Below the pieces are notes generated by a model. The model was given only the letters and a program-made list of their open reading frames with translations. It was not told the DNA's origin and ran no database searches. This document shows, one piece after another, positions 33,647-41,319 of a stretch of DNA of 64,000 nt. Made by a program: the position numbers and the translations under genes. Origin of the DNA: Haloarculaceae archaeon H-GB1-1 (GTDB lineage Archaea; Halobacteriota; Halobacteria; Halobacteriales; Haloarculaceae). Position 1 is the first letter of the stretch. The number at the start of each line of letters is the position of its first letter. Location of the stretch: assembly GCA_029688825.1 (NCBI GenBank), contig JARUKX010000007.1, positions 62,001 to 126,000 of the forward strand, given 5' to 3'.

Positions 33647-35299
33647 ATGGAGGAGCCATCCTGGTCGTTGTTCCCACTATCCACCGTTCAGCTCCGCTTG
33701 ATTGCGTGTGCTGTCGTGGTACTTCTGTTGCTCCCGGTCGGGATGGCTGGGCTTTCGCACTCTGGTGTGGACCCGACGGGAGACACCACCGCAACGAACG
33801 TCACATTCGTGTCTACGCAGGGTGGTGTCACGGGGAACGGTGCGGGAGTTTATGCGATCGAGACGGACTCGAGAGAGGTGATCTGGTCACATACCGATTT
33901 CCACCGGAAGTACTTCGACGTCGATCCAATCGGTCGGGACCTGATCCTGTTCGCCGTCCAAACAGAGCGAGACACGGATTCGTTCGAAGCGATTGTGATG
34001 AACTGGCGAACCGACGAAATCGTCGAACGGTTCGACGTTCCGCCGGACACGCACGATGTCGACTATCTAGGACAAGGGCGGTACGTCGTGGCTGATAAAG
34101 CACAGCACCAGCTCTACATCTACAACAGTACGTCTGAGACGATTGGATGGACCTTCGAGTTCGAGAACCACTTCCACGAGAGCGCTGGAGAAGGGATCGA
34201 CGGTGACTACACACATCTGAACGACGTCGATGCCGTCGCGAACGGGACCGCATTCCTCGCGAGCCCACGCAACTTCGACCGGGTCATATTGATCAATCGG
34301 GCCGAGAAGTCTGTCGAGTGGACCCTCGGAGAGGAGGACAACTACGATATCCTCTACGAACAGCACAATCCTACACTTCTGGAGACCTCGCCGCCGTCTG
34401 TTGTCGTCGCAGACAGCGAAAACCATCGAATCGTCGAGTACGCTCGGCAAAACGGGACGTGGCACCTCATCTGGTCGTACCACGGCGGTCTGGAGTGGCC
34501 CCGCGACGCTGATCGGCTCCCCAACGGAAACACGCTTGTCGCCGATTCACACGGCAACCGCGTCGTCGAGGTGACCCCCGGACGAGAGGTCGTCTGGCAG
34601 TACTCCGGGCTCAACAATCCGTACGACGTCGAGCGTCTGAAACTCGGCGACGAACCCACCGGCCCACCGATGACGACCTACACAGACCAGTTCACTGGGC
34701 AGGAATCGAAGTCCACTGATTATAGGTATCTGAACCGGTTACAGAGAGGGTACGATGAGAGTTTCTTCCTCGCGAGTTGGGTGCTCCCGATCTGGGTCGG
34801 GAAACTGGAATTCCTCCTGCTCGCCAGTGCGAGCATGTTTGCCATCGGTTGGTTCGGGATCGAGCTCCTCTATGCGATCCCCGAATCGATGATCCGAGCG
34901 CTCCCTGACCTCACGGAGGCGCTGAATCGCATCGTCCAACTCGCTTCCGTCGCTGGGCTGATCGTCGGTATCAGCTTGGCATTCAGCGTCACTGCCCGCG
35001 GTGACTACAGCGGATTCGTTCTGGCGACGGGGATGCTCCTCGTCCTCATCAGCCTGCGAACCCTTGCTGTCCCGCGCGTGCAGCTCGAACGAATGTTTGG
35101 CACCATTCCACGCCGTCTCATCGTCGTCGGTCGTCTTGCGACCGTCTGCGCCGGTTGGACTGTCGCCGCCGGAATAGTACTGGCCGGAGTCCGTTCGAAT
35201 TCAGCGGTGACGGTCCCGTACGTCGCGATGGGGCTAGCTCTCGCTCTCATCGCGACCCAGCACCTGATTGCCCGGACGCCGGTGACAAACGATTCGTGA
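33647..35299 (+). CDS. Arylsulfotransferase-like propeller fused to membrane helices
   Basis: 550 aa. A hydrophobic segment at residues 17-36 (RLIACAVVVLLLLPVGMAGL) could be a signal anchor. Residues 45-360 form a beta-propeller with ASST-like blocks: PDTHDVDYLGQGRYVVADKA, DYTHLNDVDAVANGTAFLAS and WPRDADRLPNGNTLVADSHG followed by VVWQYSG. Arylsulfotransferases move sulfate between phenolic esters; the catalytic His can be neither assigned nor excluded by eye. After residue 390 come about four membrane helices (for example LEFLLLASASMFAIGWFGIE), an unusual C-terminal addition. The propeller should face outside the cell. It could modify or sense surface glycans, but the function is unproven. 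Confidence 0.72.
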   Translation: MEEPSWSLFPLSTVQLRLIACAVVVLLLLPVGMAGLSHSGVDPTGDTTATNVTFVSTQGGVTGNGAGVYAIETDSREVIWSHTDFHRKYFDVDPIGRDLILFAVQTERDTDSFEAIVMNWRTDEIVERFDVPPDTHDVDYLGQGRYVVADKAQHQLYIYNSTSETIGWTFEFENHFHESAGEGIDGDYTHLNDVDAVANGTAFLASPRNFDRVILINRAEKSVEWTLGEEDNYDILYEQHNPTLLETSPPSVVVADSENHRIVEYARQNGTWHLIWSYHGGLEWPRDADRLPNGNTLVADSHGNRVVEVTPGREVVWQYSGLNNPYDVERLKLGDEPTGPPMTTYTDQFTGQESKSTDYRYLNRLQRGYDESFFLASWVLPIWVGKLEFLLLASASMFAIGWFGIELLYAIPESMIRALPDLTEALNRIVQLASVAGLIVGISLAFSVTARGDYSGFVLATGMLLVLISLRTLAVPRVQLERMFGTIPRRLIVVGRLATVCAGWTVAAGIVLAGVRSNSAVTVPYVAMGLALALIATQHLIARTPVTNDS

Positions 35300-35321
35300 T
35301 CACGTTCGGTCGCTCTGCTCC

Positions 35322-36473
35322 TCACTCTCGCGGTGTCACCGTCCAAAGCCTGTTGTCGGTGCCACGGAGGGAGTGGAAACATCCCAGCGCGAGTGCGACG
35401 TTCATCGACACGAAGTACGCCGGGATTCGAAAGACGGGCAACGAGCGAGCGACCCGACTTTTCATTCCAATTAGTGCGAACGCGTATCCGATTACCTGTG
35501 TGCCGACGATCGCGAACGTCGGGACTGACGGTTCGAGTAGCGCCAGTAGGAGTGAGGAGAGGAGTATGCTAGTAAGCATCCAGGGGCCCAGCCAGCGGAG
35601 TACCTTGTGTGAAAGAAACTGTATCGCGGGGAGTGCCCGCGACGGAAACAGCGTGCCAGCGAGTCGCCACAGCACCTGGTAATTTCCGGCCCCAATCCGC
35701 ACTCGTCTAGTGAACTCGTCGTCGATGCCACTCGGGGTTCGTTCGGTGGCGATCGCACTCTCCTGGTACTGCACATTTCGCCCGCGTCTCAGTTGCCGGA
35801 GCGCAATGACGAGATCGTCGACGAGTACCCCTTCCGGAAGCGGCTCGAACTCGTCGGCTCGAATCGCAAGCACGCCACCGTTGACGCTGACTGTGGTCCC
35901 GAGAGACTGTTCGAGTCGCCGAAGGGAGAGTTCGTACTGCCAGTAGAGCCCCTCGCCAGACGTGCCGTCGAGCGTTCTGAGTTCGAGTTTGCCGGTGACA
36001 CATCCGATCCGGTCGTCGGCTAGCGGTGCGACTAGCTCGCTTACCGCAGACGGCTCGTACATCGTGTTCGCATCGGAGAAGATGACGACATCCGAATCGA
36101 CTTGCTCCATCGCTCTGTTGAGCGCGTAACTCTTCCCACGGCGTTCTGGAAGCGTAAGGAGGGAGATTTGACCGTCAGTTTCGGATTCGAGCACCGAGTC
36201 CGTCCCGTCTGTCGAGTCCGAGACGAACAGACACGTGAATTCACCCGGATACTGGATTCCTCTGCAGTTTTGTACCTTCTCTGCGATGATAGACGCCTCG
36301 TTGTGCACTGCAACAACCATCGTCACCGACGGGAAGTGCCCTCCGTCGTGAGGTTCGGTCCGATCACCTGACACGGGTTGGAGAAGCAGTAACAGCAGCG
36401 GATACCCGACGTAGGTGTATCCGAGGAGGAGCAATGGAAGTAAGAGAGAGATCGATACAATCACGGTCCACAT
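35322..36473 (-). CDS. Membrane-bound GT2 glycosyltransferase
   Basis: 383 aa. An N-terminal membrane helix (VIVSISLLLPLLLLGYTYVG) precedes a cytosolic GT2 domain: SVTMVVAVHNEASIIAEKVQ, RRGKSYALNRAM, VVIFSDANTMYEP (DxD-type), VLVDDLVIALRQLRRG (acidic base) and RRVRIGAGNYQVLWR in place of QxxRW. Two to four C-terminal helices follow from about residue 290. The layout resembles processive or lipid-linked GT2 enzymes such as hyaluronan or cellulose synthase-like proteins, though the final QxxRW motif is atypical. It converges with the ASST-like gene and is divergent from the GT39-like gene. Confidence 0.85.
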   Translation of the reverse strand: MWTVIVSISLLLPLLLLGYTYVGYPLLLLLLQPVSGDRTEPHDGGHFPSVTMVVAVHNEASIIAEKVQNCRGIQYPGEFTCLFVSDSTDGTDSVLESETDGQISLLTLPERRGKSYALNRAMEQVDSDVVIFSDANTMYEPSAVSELVAPLADDRIGCVTGKLELRTLDGTSGEGLYWQYELSLRRLEQSLGTTVSVNGGVLAIRADEFEPLPEGVLVDDLVIALRQLRRGRNVQYQESAIATERTPSGIDDEFTRRVRIGAGNYQVLWRLAGTLFPSRALPAIQFLSHKVLRWLGPWMLTSILLSSLLLALLEPSVPTFAIVGTQVIGYAFALIGMKSRVARSLPVFRIPAYFVSMNVALALGCFHSLRGTDNRLWTVTPRE

Positions 36474-36622
36474 TGCGTGGTCTGTTCAGTTCGGACGGTC
36501 AAAAACAGTCTGGTCGCCCATGTGGAGGACACCATTCACACGCGAACGCGTGTGCGGACGTACACTAACCACGTCGTTTCGAAAACCGGTACGACTTTTG
36601 TTGTGAATCGAAGACTGGTCGT

Positions 36623-38203
36623 ATGCGTCTCTGGATCGACCGCGGGTCGGCGTTATCCAAGAGACGGCTCGCGGGGGTTGCTGTAATCGTGATATATTTC
36701 GCTGCTACATCGGCTCTACTACTTTCCTATCTTCCCGGATGGTACCACCCCGGAGCCCAGCGAATCACAATTCTACGTGCTGTCGAGATATTCAACGAAG
36801 GGCCGTTCCCAGCGATATTCGGGCACCCGTTCTCCGGGGCAAACGTGTACGCGCTGCTTGGTTCGATCCCGCTTTCTATGGGATTCGACCTTCGATTCGT
36901 TCGTCTCCCGATGATGGTGCTCGGGATCGTCTCGGCAATGGTCGTGCTTGGTATCGCACGCTGGTACGAGCCCGAGGGACAACCGCCGTACGTGACCGTC
37001 GCTCTGTTACTTGTAACTCCTCACTTCGTCGTGTTTTCCGGGTTCGCGCTGCCGATGATCGTGACACTCACCGCCGGGCTTTTCGGTATCTATGGCTATC
37101 TCCGATATCTGGAGGCGGGTCGTCGCAAGTGGCTCGTTCTCAGCGCTTTTGGCGGCGGACTGGCGGCTTTCAACCACTTCTGGGGTGGCGTCGTCTTCGT
37201 GACGATTCTCGGGTTCGATTCGATCGTGTTGGGACGATTTGCCCGACTGCGAAAGCGGGAACGGCTGTGTGAAACCGTCCGTCACCGCTTTAGGCTCTGG
37301 GCCGCGCACGTCGTTGCACTCGCACCTGCTGTTGCGCTCTACTTCTTCTATCGTTCATCGGGTTCGAGCGGTCGATACGGAAAGTACACAATCACAGACT
37401 CCGCTGGCCTGTTGCTGCGTCCGACGTGGTACAAGACACTTGGCTTCTATACGCTCCAGTATCATCCGACACACTTCCTCGTCACTGCGCTCATGGCCGG
37501 CCTCTGCTGGCAACTCGTTCGGACGCGAAACCTCGCTGTGCTGACGTGCGAACGACACGGGAAACACGTCGTCGCACCACCGGCCTTTTGGGGGGTTTGG
37601 GTGGTTTTGGGTGCCGTCGTACTCTTTCTGTTCCCGCGCGGAAGCTACGTCCACGAGTATTACTTTTGGTGGTCGATCCCGCCGTCGGTCGGTTTCGCCG
37701 CGTGGTGGACCCACTCGACGGCGATCAACGTTCCGGACTCGGTACCGAGAGCAAAGTGGCCATCGCGGACCCAGGTTCGACGTGGCCTCTTCGCAGGGTT
37801 GCTGATCACGAGTGCTACCCTCACCGGCTTGCACTCGATGCGGGGGTACGTCGGCCCACAACAAGATGTCCCTGGATTCACTGACGGCGTCCCCCCGCAC
37901 TGTCTCGTTCGAGACTGTTCGGGCCCGCCTGACAATGAACACGTACGGATCGTTACCCAAACCGTGCGCCCGACGCTGAGTGACGATCGTGTCGTCGGAT
38001 ACGGTGCCGTCGATACGTTACTCGGTGCACGCCTGCGTCTTAGCGACCGGTACCATCATATCCCGTTCGGAGAACCGATTCCGCCCGACACTGACCTCGT
38101 CATCGCGGCCGATCAGCTTCCAGCCAACCGTTCTTCGGAGTGGCAACGTACGGGCGTTATCTCGGGTGGCGGGGAGTCGACGTACGTGTATCGGCCGGTG
38201 TGA
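36623..38203 (+). CDS. GT39/ArnT-like membrane glycosyltransferase
   Basis: 526 aa with roughly 10-12 membrane segments in the first 400 residues (for example VAVIVIYFAATSALLLSYLP and FGGGLAAFNHFWGGVVFVTI) and a soluble C-terminal region after about residue 410. The layout fits GT-C enzymes of the dolichyl-phosphate-mannose/ArnT type, which use lipid-phosphate sugars outside the membrane. The usual early DE/DD acidic motif after helix 1 is not clear here (YHPGAQRITILRAVEIFNEG), so the family call is tentative. Followed 15 bp later by two small membrane-protein genes in one unit. Confidence 0.55.
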   Translation: MRLWIDRGSALSKRRLAGVAVIVIYFAATSALLLSYLPGWYHPGAQRITILRAVEIFNEGPFPAIFGHPFSGANVYALLGSIPLSMGFDLRFVRLPMMVLGIVSAMVVLGIARWYEPEGQPPYVTVALLLVTPHFVVFSGFALPMIVTLTAGLFGIYGYLRYLEAGRRKWLVLSAFGGGLAAFNHFWGGVVFVTILGFDSIVLGRFARLRKRERLCETVRHRFRLWAAHVVALAPAVALYFFYRSSGSSGRYGKYTITDSAGLLLRPTWYKTLGFYTLQYHPTHFLVTALMAGLCWQLVRTRNLAVLTCERHGKHVVAPPAFWGVWVVLGAVVLFLFPRGSYVHEYYFWWSIPPSVGFAAWWTHSTAINVPDSVPRAKWPSRTQVRRGLFAGLLITSATLTGLHSMRGYVGPQQDVPGFTDGVPPHCLVRDCSGPPDNEHVRIVTQTVRPTLSDDRVVGYGAVDTLLGARLRLSDRYHHIPFGEPIPPDTDLVIAADQLPANRSSEWQRTGVISGGGESTYVYRPV

Positions 38204-38218
38204 CCCCACAGGTCAGCG

Positions 38219-38758
38219 GTGCCGATGGACACAACAAGTACACCAAACGAAAGACCAATGATAGATACCGACACCCCTCCACCTGTGCACTTGTGGACAC
38301 GTGCAGTCGTGATACTGCTCTGCTTGGTCTCGTTAGGTGGGCTTTCTGTCCATTACGACGCGATCGACGCAGGAAAACGTCCGTACCCCGACACTGGGAC
38401 GCTCGATGCTGAGTACGAGGTTCACGTCGGAGAGGATATCGTCCTCTATGGAACCGTAATCAACCGGCAGGACGACGATCTTCACATCAGGAGCGGTGAT
38501 CTGACGGATATCCGAGTGACGGGATTCACGGGAGAGGTCCAGCCAGGCGGGGTCGTCGCCGTCGACGGCACGCTTCAAGAGGATCGGACGATTGCAGCCT
38601 CGAACGTCGTCGTCGTCAATCCCGGTCCCTGGGCGTTCACGTACAAGTACGCTGTCTCCGGAGTCGGTGTCGTCTTCATACTCGGGCTCTTTTTCCGCTC
38701 TTGGAGTGTTTCATTCACCGATCTGACGTTTCGACGGCGGGGTGACAACGATGGCTGA
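38219..38758 (+). CDS. OB-fold-like membrane protein of unknown function
   Basis: 179 aa if the GTG at 38219 is used; ATG codons at 38225 and 38258 are possible starts. After a hydrophobic segment (AVVILLCLVSLGGLSVHY) comes an exposed domain with alternating hydrophobic strands (DIVLYGTVINRQDDDLHIRS, VRVTGFTGEVQPG-like, VVAVDGTLQEDRTIAASNVV). It resembles OB-fold nucleic-acid- or metal-chaperone-like domains seen in small haloarchaeal membrane proteins. A C-terminal helix (GVGVVFILGLFFRSW) closes it. The stop overlaps the next gene by 8 bp. No function can be named. Confidence 0.6.
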   Translation: MPMDTTSTPNERPMIDTDTPPPVHLWTRAVVILLCLVSLGGLSVHYDAIDAGKRPYPDTGTLDAEYEVHVGEDIVLYGTVINRQDDDLHIRSGDLTDIRVTGFTGEVQPGGVVAVDGTLQEDRTIAASNVVVVNPGPWAFTYKYAVSGVGVVFILGLFFRSWSVSFTDLTFRRRGDNDG

Positions 38759-39239
38759 CTTGTTGACACACGCTCTCGTCGCGTTCTCGGTACTGACTGT
38801 CGGGAGTTGGCGCGTCGAGTGGATTCGGAAGCCCTGGATCGCGGTCGGCGTCTGTGGGTCGGCGATTCCCGACCTGATGAAGATCAAGATTCTCGTCGAC
38901 CCAGAAACTATCGAATCATATCTCGGTCTCCCCTTCACGTGGGTCACACCAGCAACGCTTGGCGGTGTATTGCTCCTCAGCGCCGTGATTACGATGGGCT
39001 TTCCGCGGACGGAGTGGCGTCGGGCCTACGTCGCCCTTCTTACGGGTGCGGTCCTCTCATTGGTAGGCGATTGGCTGCGGGCCTTCCCGGATGGACACAG
39101 CGATCCGTGGCTCTACCCGTTCTTACTGACGTATCGGCCGCCGACGCCCGGCCTCTACGTGACCTCGGATCCCCTGGTTCTGGGAGTAGTGATTGCCGTG
39201 ACGACATGTGTTCTCCTCCTCGACCGATACCGGTTTTAA
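38751..39239 (+). CDS. YdjM-like membrane protein
   Basis: 162 aa from the ATG at 38751 (a GTG three codons earlier is possible). The start MADLLTHALVAFSVLTVG and the AIPDLMKIKI segment resemble the His- and Asp-bearing pattern of YdjM-type membrane-bound metal-dependent hydrolases (xDxxTHxxxG ... PDxD). About four hydrophobic segments follow. The gene overlaps the OB-fold-like gene, so the GT39-like, OB-fold and YdjM-like proteins may act as a membrane set. The enzymatic role is unknown. Confidence 0.6.
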   Translation: MADLLTHALVAFSVLTVGSWRVEWIRKPWIAVGVCGSAIPDLMKIKILVDPETIESYLGLPFTWVTPATLGGVLLLSAVITMGFPRTEWRRAYVALLTGAVLSLVGDWLRAFPDGHSDPWLYPFLLTYRPPTPGLYVTSDPLVLGVVIAVTTCVLLLDRYRF

Positions 39240-39357
39240 TCACGGGTCGGCGCTACTACTACGAGAAGTACATCTGTTCGGTCAATCCGCTCGATCCGCA
39301 GCTATCTGAGTTGCGATCATCCAAATCGTTTTGTAGAGCGGTTGGCAACCGAGGGGT

Positions 39358-40953
39358 ATGCGACGAACGCTCGTGCTGGGGCTGGACGGCGCGACGTTTC
39401 GGGTTCTCCGCCCGCTGCTCGACGACGGGCACCTTCCTCACATCGCCTCACTCGTCGAAACCGGTGCGTCGGGCACGCTAACGAGTTCTATGCCACCAGT
39501 CACCGGACCGGCATGGCTATCGCTTGCGACCGGACAGTCACCCGGTTCGACGGGCGTGTACGACTTTATCCGGCGCGTTCCGGAGAGCGAGGGGTACGAG
39601 TTCCAGTACATCGACGCCAGCACCTACGAAGGGGTGGCCGTCTGGGACTATCTTGAGGATGCCGGAACCCGAGTCGGCGTCGTCGACTACCCGACGCTGT
39701 CCCCACCGTACGACGTGTCCGGGTTTATGGTCTCCGGCGGACTCGGCACCGAGGAGACCACGACCCATCCTCCAGATTTCGGCGAAGAGCTCACAGCGTT
39801 CGACGTCGCCGGTCACATCGACATCGGTGCCGAGGAGTATGCTGATCTCTCGACGTTCGCCGACGACATCCGGACTAATCTCGCAGCTCGCCTCGACCGG
39901 CTCGAATACGTCCTCGAAACGCAGTCCTGGGAGTTCTGCTGGGCCGTGTTACAAGAACCGGACTGGGTGCAACATCTGATGTGGAAGTGCTTCGACGAGA
40001 ATCATCCCGACGCGACAGCGGTCACCGAAGCCGAACGGGAGCTGTTCGTCGACTTCTGGAGGCAAGTCGACGACGGGGTCGGTCGGTGCCGTGACCTCGT
40101 GGGCGAGGACGGCAATCTCGTCCTCGTCTCCGACCACGGCTTCGGACCGATGGAAGACCAGTCGTTCCGCCTCAACACGTGGCTCAAGCAGGAGGGGTAT
40201 CTCGTTCCGAAATCGGGAGGCAGCACCCATTATTGGCTGAAAAAGCGACTGTGGAACACGCTGAGCCGGGTTGCATCGGCCGTTGACCTCCAGCAGCGCG
40301 CACCGTCGCTCTTTCGGTGGGGGAAAAACGAACTTTCCGAGATGGCGATCGAACTCAACGCGATTGATCTCGATTACACGACCGTCTTCGACCCGGGCCA
40401 CATCCAGTCGATGGGGGGGCTCTACGTCAACGAGCGGGTCGTCGATCCGGACAAGCGGACGGCTCTTCGAGACGAAGTCCGGGAGAAGTTACATGACTTC
40501 GCGACCACTGAAGATTTCTCCCTCGAAACGTACACGCCCGAGGAACTCTACGGCGCAAAAGCGCCGGGCTCTCCCGACCTACTCGTCAGATCGGCCGGGA
40601 CCAACATCGAGAACGGTGGGTGGGATCGCCCAGTCGTCGATCGACGACCAGAACGTCTAAGCCATCAAAACGGTTCACACCGGCGTGACGGCATACTTGT
40701 GGCAGCTGGCCCGGATTTCCGCTCGACCAGAATCGATGAGGCACATATCTGGGATATAGCACCAACTCTCCTCCATTTGTTTCGAAACAAAGTTCCGGAG
40801 TCGATGGACGGGGCGGTGTTGACAGAAATACTCGAAGGCGATTCAGGGGTTCAATATACTGACGCTTCACTGCGTGAATCAGACGGAGATACAGGGCGTG
40901 CGGATGGGCAAGCGATCGAAAAGCAACTCCGTGATCTCGGCTATTTCGAGTGA
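39358..40953 (+). CDS. Type I phosphodiesterase/nucleotide pyrophosphatase-like protein (AP superfamily)
   Basis: 531 aa. RTLVLGLDGATFRVLRPLLD supplies the first metal-binding Asp. SMPPVTGPAWLSLATGQSPG carries the expected Thr nucleophile, YDFIRR follows, and VLVSDHGFGPMEDQSFRLN is the second metal site. Further PDLLVRSAG and HRRDGILVAAGPDF blocks are typical of the haloarchaeal AP-superfamily group (PF01663-like). It ends EKQLRDLGYFE, sharing the LGY tail of the other AP proteins in this window. No signal peptide is visible. It could cleave or transfer nucleotide- or phospho-linked groups on glycan intermediates. It is the last intact gene before the aglM remnant. Confidence 0.85.
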   Translation: MRRTLVLGLDGATFRVLRPLLDDGHLPHIASLVETGASGTLTSSMPPVTGPAWLSLATGQSPGSTGVYDFIRRVPESEGYEFQYIDASTYEGVAVWDYLEDAGTRVGVVDYPTLSPPYDVSGFMVSGGLGTEETTTHPPDFGEELTAFDVAGHIDIGAEEYADLSTFADDIRTNLAARLDRLEYVLETQSWEFCWAVLQEPDWVQHLMWKCFDENHPDATAVTEAERELFVDFWRQVDDGVGRCRDLVGEDGNLVLVSDHGFGPMEDQSFRLNTWLKQEGYLVPKSGGSTHYWLKKRLWNTLSRVASAVDLQQRAPSLFRWGKNELSEMAIELNAIDLDYTTVFDPGHIQSMGGLYVNERVVDPDKRTALRDEVREKLHDFATTEDFSLETYTPEELYGAKAPGSPDLLVRSAGTNIENGGWDRPVVDRRPERLSHQNGSHRRDGILVAAGPDFRSTRIDEAHIWDIAPTLLHLFRNKVPESMDGAVLTEILEGDSGVQYTDASLRESDGDTGRADGQAIEKQLRDLGYFE

Positions 40954-40956
40954 GGG

Positions 40957-41187
40957 CCATCGCACCGAACTCCTCGTCGAGTGGCCGGATCGGAGGCCAA
41001 ATTCCTCCGTATCCTGTTCCCGTAATCCGTCGCTGACTGGTACTGCCCGCCTGGGCCGGATACTGTCGGTGTCCGGCTTGAATGCTAGGCCGAGCATGGC
41101 GACTCTGTTGTCGCTCACGTCGGCGTGTTCGTCGAGCAGGAAGAGCAACTGGTCCTAGCTGTACATCGTTCAACTCCACGGCCGCGA
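40957..41187 (-). pseudogene. Inverted, deleted fragment of aglM
   Basis: The minus strand reads AAVELNDVQ, then LLFLLDEHADVSDNRVAML, GLAFKPDTDSIRPRRAVPVS and, after a gap, LDEEFGAMA. These match [49 protein letters not shown] and [10 protein letters not shown] of the intact AglM in the same order. About 45 residues are missing and there are frame changes. The segment lies opposite to the adjacent aglM tail at 41181-41218, so one part of the second aglM copy was inverted. Confidence 0.85.
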
Positions 41188-41218
41188 CGGCATCACGTAC
41201 GAAGGGCTGACCTGGTAA
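41181..41218 (+). repeat. aglM 3'-end direct repeat, copy 2
   Basis: 38 bases encoding the AglM C-terminus ([12 protein letters not shown] plus TAA), 35 of 38 identical to 2318-2355 and in the same orientation. It adjoins the inverted aglM fragment; the two overlap by a few bases at the break. Confidence 0.88.
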
Positions 41219-41319
41219 CCGTCGTACCCGTGTCTCCGCGCACTCGAACGGACAGCGACGGCTCCGTCGAGTGGGAAGATATTTAGCGGTCGCGAAGTTA
41301 CTCGCTAGGTGAGTAACCA
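41219..41319 (+). promoter_or_regulatory. Promoter region with a 7-bp inverted repeat
   Basis: A TATA-like GATATTTAGC lies around 41278-41287. GTTACTC (41297-41303) and GAGTAAC (41311-41317) form a perfect inverted repeat ending three bases before the ATG of the sulfoquinovose-synthase-like gene. The position, at the likely transcription start, would suit an operator. The binding protein is unknown. Confidence 0.45.
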
